Below the pieces are notes generated by a model. That model was not told where the DNA came from and ran no database searches. It was given only the letters and a program-made list of their open reading frames with translations. A stretch of DNA of 6,925 nt from Thermoprotei archaeon (lineage in GTDB: Archaea; Thermoproteota; Thermoprotei; Thermofilales; B15-G2), in contig QMRV01000093.1 of the NCBI GenBank assembly GCA_003649445.1, positions 1 through 6,925 of the forward strand. Direction: 5' to 3'. Shown one piece after another: positions 1 through 4,161 of the stretch; the stretch's first letter is position 1; every line of letters starts with the position of its first letter. The translations under genes and the position numbers were made by a program.

Positions 1-40
1 CAATAGACCCAAAAAAAACAACGTCATTTAAAACATAAGA

Positions 41-379
41 CTACAACATTAAAGTAACACAACCTAGATCCCTAACTAATCTATTAAACATTGAAAGTTT
101 TATAAGAGAATTCAAACCTCTATCCTGCTCATCCTGTAAAACATAAATATCGTGATTACCTGGAACAACAATAATAGGCCCCTGAAAAACCCTCTTAACC
201 CCGAGAAGAAGCTCCCTAACATGCTCCAAACGGCCAGTACCACTAACATCACCAACAATAACCGCAGCATCGCATCCAGCACAATTCTCAGAAACCTTAG
301 GTAAAAAATAATTATTGAGCCAAGCCTTATCTCCTATATAGTGTAAATCGCCGAAGCAACATAGTTTCAACAATCTCAC
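41..379 (-). CDS. Metallophosphoesterase, N-terminal half, cut by an in-frame TAG (possible pseudogene)
   Basis: The encoded 112 residues carry the first three motifs of calcineurin-like metallophosphoesterases: GDLH at residues 10-13 (Asp11, His13), GDVSGTG at 43-49 (Asp44) and GNHD at 74-77 (Asn75, His76). These residues would bind the two catalytic metals of a phosphodiesterase or phosphatase. Family members are usually well over 200 residues and have later His motifs (GH and GHTH), which are absent here. The stop is TAG at 41-43, but reading the same frame onward to base 2 gives 13 sense codons (SYVLNDVVFFGSI) resembling the beta-strand that normally follows, so the gene is probably full length with a nonsense mutation, or the base is an error. 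The GTG start overlaps the upstream gene's TGA by four bases (GTGA), implying translational coupling. GGTGAG at the overlap could instead serve the TTG three codons in. Family call strong; intactness and substrate unknown. Confidence 0.82.
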   Translation of the reverse strand: MRLLKLCCFGDLHYIGDKAWLNNYFLPKVSENCAGCDAAVIVGDVSGTGRLEHVRELLLGVKRVFQGPIIVVPGNHDIYVLQDEQDRGLNSLIKLSMFNRLVRDLGCVTLML

Positions 380-720
380 CCAACTTTCACGAATCTATCA
401 TAGAACCTAACCCTATCAAAGAACCTATCCAAGTCCTCAGAAGGAATTCTTATGGTCAAAACATTCCTATTATAGTCCTCAATGAAAACAACATAAGGCT
501 CCCTATAAACATGAATAATAACAGTCTCTCCAGTACCAAGCAACTCATCAACAAACTCCATCCTCAAAGACCCATACAAATCATCTAAAGCCTGAGAAAT
601 AGAGTTAATGTGGGCTTCAAAATCACCGCACCTCCACATTATAACATAATTGTAGTCTCTACGCTCAAAAACAACAACCACAAATCCTTCAACATATTTA
701 CTTTCCCTAGCAGAGCACAT
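376..720 (-). CDS. Hypothetical protein, 114 aa, cotranscribed with the metallophosphoesterase
   Basis: I do not recognise this protein. It is small and soluble-looking, with alternating hydrophobic beta-like stretches (GFVVVVFE near residue 12, ETVIIHVY near 64, YVVFIEDY near 75) and acidic helices, and it has no membrane segment or metal motif. The ATG start at 718-720 is preceded by GTGGAG (728-733 on the plus strand), a reasonable Shine-Dalgarno site about eight bases away, and by a TATA-like box. Codons are clearly coding in character and G/T-rich (GTT, AGG, GAG, TTG). Its TGA overlaps the start of the metallophosphoesterase gene, so the two form an operon and may act together. It could be an accessory or regulatory partner of the phosphoesterase, but nothing in the sequence proves it. 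Confidence 0.72.
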   Translation of the reverse strand: MCSARESKYVEGFVVVVFERRDYNYVIMWRCGDFEAHINSISQALDDLYGSLRMEFVDELLGTGETVIIHVYREPYVVFIEDYNRNVLTIRIPSEDLDRFFDRVRFYDRFVKVG

Positions 721-751
721 GTTACGTCTCCACTTTACACTTAATACTAGT

Positions 752-762
752 GGTAAATAAGA
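752..762 (-). promoter_or_regulatory. TATA-like promoter of the minus-strand operon
   Basis: On the minus strand this reads TTCTTATTTAC, an archaeal TATA-like box centred about 37 bases before the ATG at 720. A transcription start about 26 bases downstream would give a short leader holding the GTGGAG ribosome site. The box is imperfect, so confidence is modest. Confidence 0.4.
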
Positions 763-786
763 ATTACGGAATCAATGTTAGAAAAG

Positions 787-796
787 TAAATATATG
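787..796 (+). promoter_or_regulatory. TATA box for the 821-1317 plus-strand genes
   Basis: TAAATATATG, preceded by purine-rich GAAAAG as a possible BRE. The box centre lies about 28 bases before the ATG at 821, the spacing expected when transcription starts at or next to the start codon of a leaderless archaeal mRNA. It faces away from the promoter at 752-762, making 721-820 a divergent control region. Confidence 0.5.
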
Positions 797-820
797 ATAC
801 GAAATAACTAAAATATTGGA

Positions 821-952
821 ATGTTAGAAGCATCAGTAATTAACAGGGACACCTTAAGAACCCGTGGTATAGCCAAGTTAGCTTCAAACCCAAGTACAAG
901 TAATGCATCGGAAACAAAATTGCCAAGCCAAAAGAAGACCATTAGCTTGTAA
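821..952 (+). CDS. Possible leaderless small protein, 43 aa
   Basis: An ATG-started frame of 43 codons begins MLEASVINRDTL and ends KKTISL. It has no Shine-Dalgarno site, but its ATG sits at the predicted transcription start of the TATA box at 787-796, the usual layout of leaderless archaeal genes. The TAA (950-952) is 11 bases before the nucleotidyltransferase ATG, so the two would be cotranscribed. The peptide is basic, with a Ser/Thr/Asn-rich middle (NPSTSNASETK), no membrane segment and no recognised domain. It could be a small partner of the nucleotidyltransferase, the remnant of a longer gene, or chance, since 43 open codons are not rare. The promoter geometry is the main argument for it. 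Confidence 0.4.
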   Translation: MLEASVINRDTLRTRGIAKLASNPSTSNASETKLPSQKKTISL

Positions 953-963
953 AAAACAATAAG

Positions 964-1317
964 ATGGTGGAAATGAAATTAGATAAAGATACTTTTAAGA
1001 ATTACATGGAAGGATTGAAGCAGTACTTAATTGAGAACAATATAAACGTTTTCAAGATAGTCATCTACGGCTCCATACCTAAGAGAACTTACCACGCTAA
1101 TAGCGACGTAGATGTTCTAATAGTCGTCAATAGTTTTAAACAAATTAAGAGAGCATACCGTTTAGCCAACAAATGGTACGTTAAAAACTATTGGGATATA
1201 AAGAAATGGTGTCCTTTCAGCTGGGATTTCATAGTTATAACTAAACGTTTATGGTTGTGTAGGAGAAAATATTGTCTATGGTATTGGGTTAGAAAAGAAC
1301 CCCACTGGGAATTCTAA
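964..1317 (+). CDS. Minimal nucleotidyltransferase (MNT / NTP_transf_2 family), 117 aa
   Basis: Residues 32-53 hold the nucleotidyltransferase signature: IVIYGS (Gly36, Ser37), ten residues, then DVDVLIV with Asp48 and Asp50 as the metal-binding pair. Asp88 in SWDFIVIT is a candidate third acid. The fold is the polymerase-beta-like minimal domain, about the usual 100-130 residues. Characterised MNT proteins, typically paired with HEPN proteins, act as antitoxins that modify their partner with AMP; others are of unknown target. No HEPN gene is adjacent here. Its only possible operon partners are the 43-aa frame 11 bases upstream and a doubtful 51-aa frame directly after it. ATG 964 has no clear ribosome site; the ATG nine bases later follows GGTGG and could be the true start. 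The C-terminus is unusually rich in Trp, Arg and Cys (LWLCRRKYCLWYW). Family call firm, role inferred only. Confidence 0.85.
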   Translation: MVEMKLDKDTFKNYMEGLKQYLIENNINVFKIVIYGSIPKRTYHANSDVDVLIVVNSFKQIKRAYRLANKWYVKNYWDIKKWCPFSWDFIVITKRLWLCRRKYCLWYWVRKEPHWEF

Positions 1318-1318
1318 G

Positions 1319-1474
1319 ATGTCCCACCATAAAAGTGAAAGCCGTAAACTCAGGTATAATAGCCTCTTATTCTTCGCATACGTCATTCTAAACACCAAGA
1401 TATTCAAGCCCCTATACATTATTTCAGACCCGTATTTTTATGGAGGCGATCTAAATGAGAATAGAGGATATTAA
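1319..1474 (+). CDS. Doubtful 51-aa frame following the nucleotidyltransferase
   Basis: An ATG one base after the nucleotidyltransferase TAA opens a 51-codon frame, beginning MSHHKSESRKL, with a hydrophobic middle (LLFFAYVIL) and a Tyr/Asp-rich end. It overlaps the next gene by 20 bases and has no good ribosome site. The same frame is open upstream to 1241 inside the nucleotidyltransferase gene, for about 77 codons in total, which is long for AT-rich DNA by chance. It may therefore be a real small gene, a relic of a frameshifted longer protein, or noise. I list it because it would otherwise leave 1318-1454 empty. Confidence 0.22.
   Translation: MSHHKSESRKLRYNSLLFFAYVILNTKIFKPLYIISDPYFYGGDLNENRGY
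1442..1446 (+). promoter_or_regulatory. Strong Shine-Dalgarno site of the 202-aa gene
   Basis: GGAGG eight bases before the ATG at 1455 fixes that start. It is one of the few full-strength ribosome sites in the window and implies that the 202-aa gene is translated from a leadered, probably cotranscribed, message. Confidence 0.6.
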
Positions 1475-2063
1475 GAAGGCATTTAAATATGCTAATAACC
1501 TTTCAAAGCAAGGATTTGTTCTATGGCTTGAAATCGAAGCACAGTGGCGAGAAAGAAACACGTACAAAGGGGAAATAATTTACGAGTACTCTAAAGAGAA
1601 AGGAAAAATCATACAGGCAGATTTAACAAAACTCAATGCTCAAAAATACGAAAGCTTAATATTCAGTATGATGATACCTCTTCAGATATCAGGAACTAAA
1701 CACCTACTAATTTTTAGAGTTGGGAAGACTGCACCGCTAGATTTTATTGTACGAGCAATACACTTCACCCATACTCCCAATCCAGAATGGTGTGTTAACG
1801 CAGTGTATACAGGAAAAGAACCTGGATATATTAGCCTAGATGCTATGGTAAAGAAGAATATACCACAGGTTCTTCTTGGATTAGTAAAAATAATAGTGGA
1901 TAAAGGAAAGGATGAGAAACTGAAACCATGGAAGAAACATGTGGTACAAGGAAATAATGTGCGTTTAGAAATTGAAGTGTACAAAACTATGTATCTTGCA
2001 AGAGTATGTTGGGAGATCATGAAGAGCGTGGACGAATATTATGATAAAATTAAGCAAGTCTAG
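1455..2063 (+). CDS. Hypothetical protein, 202 aa
   Basis: I do not recognise this protein. The start is well supported by GGAGG eight bases upstream. The N-terminus is helical and basic (RIEDIKKAFKYANNL), followed by beta-rich stretches with Trp (FVLWLEIEAQW near residue 22), a central region with SGTKHLLIFRVG (near 80), FIVRAIHFTHTPNPEWC (near 97, with His103, His105 and Cys113), and a Lys-rich region (DKGKDEKLKPWKK near 150). It has no signal peptide, membrane segment or zinc-ribbon spacing. Codons are A-rich (AAA, ATA, GAA, AGA), as in the plus-strand neighbours. The next gene starts 47 bases later behind its own TATA box, so this may be the last gene of the operon beginning at 821. Real gene likely, function unknown. 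Confidence 0.75.
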   Translation: MRIEDIKKAFKYANNLSKQGFVLWLEIEAQWRERNTYKGEIIYEYSKEKGKIIQADLTKLNAQKYESLIFSMMIPLQISGTKHLLIFRVGKTAPLDFIVRAIHFTHTPNPEWCVNAVYTGKEPGYISLDAMVKKNIPQVLLGLVKIIVDKGKDEKLKPWKKHVVQGNNVRLEIEVYKTMYLARVCWEIMKSVDEYYDKIKQV

Positions 2064-2069
2064 TAAAAG

Positions 2070-2076
2070 TTTATAA
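2070..2076 (+). promoter_or_regulatory. TATA box of the 165-aa winged-helix-like gene
   Basis: TTTATAA, seven bases after the previous stop codon, centred near 2073. The expected transcription start about 26 bases on falls near 2099, giving a leader of about 12 bases before ATG 2111. A T-rich run (2090-2100) lies in the initiator region and may also help end transcription of the upstream gene. Confidence 0.5.
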
Positions 2077-2110
2077 CTTAATTTCATTATTCTTTTTCTT
2101 GGCGCTAATT

Positions 2111-2608
2111 ATGAGCGAGAGAATTACCGTATGCATTGAGAACAATAAAATCATAGGTTTAAGCATTGGAGACCTATTCCTTAAACTTAAAAAACCCCTA
2201 GATCTAAGCATGGCAAGCGAAATTATAGAAACCGCTAGAAAATTCCTAACATACTTCGATGTTTCTGAGATAGCTAAGGAAATACCTACTGAAGTAATGT
2301 TAAGCTATAGTGTTAAAGAGTTTCTAAGACACTATAAATCAAGAGATACAGAGCTTAAACTCCTAAAAGCACTAATTGTAAGAGACAAATTATCTAAGGA
2401 GGAACTCATAGAAGCAGCAGGAATAAACGAGAGAGCAAAAGAAGCAAAGGTAAACCCAGGCAGGTTTCTAGCAGGAGTTTTAGCAGGAATAACCAAGATA
2501 GCAGAAAGATACGGCCTAGAAGGACTAATTAGGAAAGATGAGGAAGGAAAATATTATATAAGAGAAGACATAAAACCTATAATTAGAAGAGAAATATTCA
2601 AAATATAG
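2111..2608 (+). CDS. Hypothetical protein with winged-helix-like C-terminal region, 165 aa
   Basis: The first 70 residues are alpha/beta and unrecognised (MSERITVCIENN at the start, then helices). The C-terminal half has the layout of a winged helix-turn-helix: a helix (ELKLLKALIVRD), a second helix (SKEELIEAAG), a candidate recognition helix rich in small residues (GRFLAGVLAGITKIAERYG), then a wing-like hairpin (GLIRKDEEGKYYI) and a basic tail. This suggests DNA or RNA binding, perhaps a regulator of the surrounding block. I chose ATG 2111 because the TATA box at 2070-2076 places transcription start near 2099. A TTG at 2099 is in frame and would add four residues but would sit right on the transcript's 5' end. 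No Shine-Dalgarno site is visible. Codons are A-rich like its neighbours. Fold inferred by eye, not proven. Confidence 0.72.
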   Translation: MSERITVCIENNKIIGLSIGDLFLKLKKPLDLSMASEIIETARKFLTYFDVSEIAKEIPTEVMLSYSVKEFLRHYKSRDTELKLLKALIVRDKLSKEELIEAAGINERAKEAKVNPGRFLAGVLAGITKIAERYGLEGLIRKDEEGKYYIREDIKPIIRREIFKI

Positions 2609-2652
2609 ACTCGAAATCATATAATTCATTAGTATTTCAAAAAGATAATTAT

Positions 2653-2667
2653 GGAAAGATTTAAATA
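2653..2667 (+). promoter_or_regulatory. Strong archaeal promoter (BRE plus TATA) for the structured leader
   Basis: GGAAAGA followed by TTTAAATA is a good BRE/TATA pair, the clearest promoter in the window. The expected start 25-27 bases downstream of the box centre is about 2689-2691, almost exactly where the folded GC-rich element begins. This argues that the element is transcribed from its own promoter as RNA. Confidence 0.65.
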
Positions 2668-2689
2668 CCTCCGCAATGTAGAGTTGATT

Positions 2690-2797
2690 GAGCACACCTC
2701 CCCCAGAGGGTGGAGACTACTCAGCGTGCGCCCATGACCCATATCTGAGGCGGTCGGGTCATGGGTAAGAACCGATGAGGGGGAGGTAGCTAAGAGT
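2690..2797 (+). promoter_or_regulatory. Structured 5' leader that sequesters the Shine-Dalgarno site (riboswitch, thermosensor or ncRNA candidate)
   Basis: This roughly 108-base GC-rich segment stands out in AT-rich DNA. Bases 2696-2704 (ACCTCCCCC) pair perfectly with 2779-2787 (GGGGGAGGT), and AGC at 2691-2693 can pair with GCT at 2789-2791 beyond a small internal loop. The 3' strand of this stem contains GGAGGT (2782-2787), the ribosome site ten bases before ATG 2798, so the closed form should block translation. Inside is a second perfect 10-bp hairpin, 2731-2740 with 2756-2765 (CCCATGACCC / GGGTCATGGG), with a 15-base loop. An alternative hairpin, 2698-2704 with 2709-2715 (six pairs, one mismatch), competes with the outer stem and would free the ribosome site. 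Bases 2751-2754 could also pair with 2771-2774, though the connecting loop is short. It matches no riboswitch or archaeal RNA family I know. A stand-alone small RNA sharing the locus is the main alternative. Confidence 0.6.
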
Positions 2798-3220
2798 ATG
2801 TCGCCTCATATTAAGGACAATAGGTTTCCAACACCAACCCTGAAGCCTTTCAGAGGAGTTGAAATAGAATTTCCATTACTTACTTCAAGAAGCTACAATT
2901 ACAAGGAAGACATTTTTGGTACATACCCTAGCGATGTAAGGTATGCAGCTAAACAGGCTAAAAGAGCATTAGTAGCAGTAATTAACGCTATTACTTCAAC
3001 AGGAGTAGAAATCGTAGATTACGATTCTAGGGAAGGAGTTAAACCCCACGGTTTAACATTAAAACTTAAAAACTGCATAATCGATGTCGATGTAAGATAC
3101 AAGCCAATGCTGAAACTTATTATCGAAATAAAAATGTATGGAACAGATAATAAAGACTCTATTCAACACATAGCATACGAAATCCTAGACAAACTAAGAG
3201 AAAAAGGATTCCCCAAATAA
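2798..3220 (+). CDS. Hypothetical protein, 140 aa, under the structured leader
   Basis: I do not recognise this protein. The ATG at 2798 follows GGAGGT by ten bases, a strong ribosome site that is buried in the leader's closing stem. The N-terminus is Pro/Phe-rich (RFPTPTLKPFRGVEIEFP), then comes a long amphipathic helix (residues 49-67, AAKQAKRALVAVINAITS), a run of beta strands (VEIVDYDSREGV, LTLKLKNCIIDVDVRY, LKLIIEIKMYG) and a C-terminal helix (SIQHIAYEILDKLREKG). It is alpha/beta and soluble, with one cysteine (Cys93), no membrane segment and no catalytic signature. Its own strong promoter, long leader and terminator hairpin at its 3' end show a single-gene transcription unit, or the head of one with the next small gene. 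The leader suggests expression depends on a signal or temperature. Function unknown. Confidence 0.75.
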   Translation: MSPHIKDNRFPTPTLKPFRGVEIEFPLLTSRSYNYKEDIFGTYPSDVRYAAKQAKRALVAVINAITSTGVEIVDYDSREGVKPHGLTLKLKNCIIDVDVRYKPMLKLIIEIKMYGTDNKDSIQHIAYEILDKLREKGFPK

Positions 3221-3235
3221 ATCTAATCCTTTTTT
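3201..3235 (+). terminator. Hairpin plus T-run terminator overlapping the stop codon
   Basis: AAAAAGGATT (3201-3210) is perfectly complementary to AATCCTTTTT (3225-3234), a 10-bp stem with a 14-base loop that contains the TAA of the 140-aa gene; the 3' arm ends in the T-run 3230-3235. Archaeal RNA polymerase stops at T-runs, with or without a hairpin. It would separate the 140-aa gene from the next one only 20-35 bases on. Confidence 0.45.
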
Positions 3236-3255
3236 CCACCCTTAAGGTGATAGTT

Positions 3256-3471
3256 TTGACCAAGATATTATCATCTTTAAAAACAAAAAATGGTAAATGG
3301 AAAATCACTATCATAGAGCTTTCATCAGCCATAGGCATCGTAATTAAACCACCACATGGAAAACCCTACTACATACCCCCAGTACTCAGCTATGAAGTAA
3401 AAATTAACCTACCAAAATACGTGGTAGAAGAATTCCCGTTCCTAAAGGAATTCCCAGAAGTAGAAGCATAA
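3256..3471 (+). CDS. Hypothetical small protein, 71 aa
   Basis: I do not recognise this protein. I place the start at TTG 3256 because AAGGTGAT (3244-3251), a near-perfect match to the 16S rRNA tail, lies four bases before it. A GTG at 3247 is in frame, would overlap that ribosome site and would add three residues. The chain begins MTKILSSLKTKNG, has beta-like segments (KWKITIIEL, GIVIKPP, SYEVKINLP), a Pro-rich turn (KPPHGKPYYIPPVL) and an acidic repeat-like tail (EEFPFLKEFPEVEA). It is small, basic to neutral and has no membrane segment. It sits 35 bases after the previous stop, beyond a probable terminator, so it may depend on read-through or a weak promoter. It converges with the next gene, whose stop is 26 bases away. 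Confidence 0.6.
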   Translation: MTKILSSLKTKNGKWKITIIELSSAIGIVIKPPHGKPYYIPPVLSYEVKINLPKYVVEEFPFLKEFPEVEA

Positions 3472-3497
3472 CATTAAATACCAATGTCCAAATAAGC

Positions 3498-3938
3498 TCA
3501 ACCCCCATTTTTTCCCTTAACATCTCCCTTACACTTACACCTTGAGCTTCTAGGAGACCTTAATCCAAGCTTTCTAAGCCTCCTCTCATACTCTCTCCAA
3601 ATATCCTCCAAAGCCTTCTCCCTAACAGATTCTTCAAGAGCACCCCTAGACCAAATCTCCAACTTATCCGAGAACCCGCTAAAAGAAACGAAAGCAACAG
3701 GTTCGAAAACAACATAACCCATACGCTTAAGCTTCTCAACAATAACCCCAGCAACCTCAAAATCCTCCAAATCAACCCTATAACCACCACCAACATACTC
3801 CCTAGCAAACTCCCTAAAAGCAACCCTAACATCCTCAAGAAACTCATCCCTAGAAGGACACCCAGGATTAACAAGATAAAACTCGTAAAAATCCTCACCC
3901 ATACGACAAGCAAAAACATAAACACAAATTCTAACCAA
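3498..3938 (-). CDS. Hypothetical protein, 146 aa
   Basis: I do not recognise this protein. Its composition is that of a real soluble protein: beta-strand start (MVRICVYVFACRMGEDF), acidic helical middle (DEFLEDVRVAFREFAREYV, then DLEDFEVAGVIVEKLKRMG), VVFEPVAFVSFSG strand, and a long charged helix (EKALEDIWREYERRLRKLG) with a basic Cys/Lys/Gly tail (SSRCKCKGDVKGKNGG). The overlapping frame at 3560-3970 on the same strand is all hydrophobic and is a shadow. The start is TTG 3938, preceded by GGTGGT; a Met 12 codons in is an alternative. A TATA-like box at 3975-3984 gives a short leader. Codons are G/T-rich (GTT, AGG, TTT, GAG), unlike the plus-strand block on its left and like the operon at 41-720, so I take it as backbone rather than acquired DNA. 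Function unknown. Confidence 0.68.
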   Translation of the reverse strand: MVRICVYVFACRMGEDFYEFYLVNPGCPSRDEFLEDVRVAFREFAREYVGGGYRVDLEDFEVAGVIVEKLKRMGYVVFEPVAFVSFSGFSDKLEIWSRGALEESVREKALEDIWREYERRLRKLGLRSPRSSRCKCKGDVKGKNGG

Positions 3939-3974
3939 AGTACCACCATCCTAGTGAAACTAATGCACATACTT

Positions 3975-3984
3975 CTTTATTAAG
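3975..3984 (-). promoter_or_regulatory. TATA box of the 146-aa gene
   Basis: On the minus strand the sequence is CTTAATAAAG, centred about 41 bases before the TTG at 3938. The implied transcript starts near 3953 and has a leader of about 15 bases carrying GGATGGTGGT, which fits the chosen start. Confidence 0.4.
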
Positions 3985-4127
3985 ATCGTTATCAAGGACA
4001 TTAAATTAACAACCGCGTAGTGACCATAGTTAATATTAAATGAGGACAGCATGAGAGAATAAATAAATGGAAACTTAAATGACAGTATTTTATAGAGTGT
4101 TGGTATTAAGTAATGCAATATTGTTAG

Positions 4128-4133
4128 AAAAAA
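4128..4133 (-). terminator. Oligo-T terminator candidate after the 225-aa gene
   Basis: On the minus strand this is a run of six T (CTCTTTTTTCTAAC context), 28 bases past the TAA at 4162. Oligo-T runs are the usual archaeal stop signal. No hairpin accompanies it. Confidence 0.35.
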
Positions 4134-4161
4134 GAGTATTAGATGTACTTGCTTACTGCTT

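Noticed and set aside
861..897. tRNA-like stretch (box-A-like TAGCCAAGTTAGC next to a T-loop-like TTCAAAC)
   Set aside because: No acceptor, D or T stem can be formed and there is no room for an anticodon arm; the segment is better explained as part of the 43-codon frame.
1682..2020. 112-codon minus-strand frame
   Set aside because: It is antisense to the well-supported 202-aa gene, with a Phe/Ser/Thr-rich composition typical of the complement of A-rich coding DNA.
3429..3458. Direct repeat GAATTCCC / GGAATTCCC
   Set aside because: It simply encodes the repeated Glu-Phe-Pro near the C-terminus of the 71-aa protein; no sign of a DNA-level function.
3560..3970. 136-codon minus-strand frame with a hydrophobic, membrane-like product
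   Set aside because: It overlaps the 146-aa gene on the same strand; its Leu/Val-rich, nearly acid-free product is what a shifted reading of G/T-rich codons produces.
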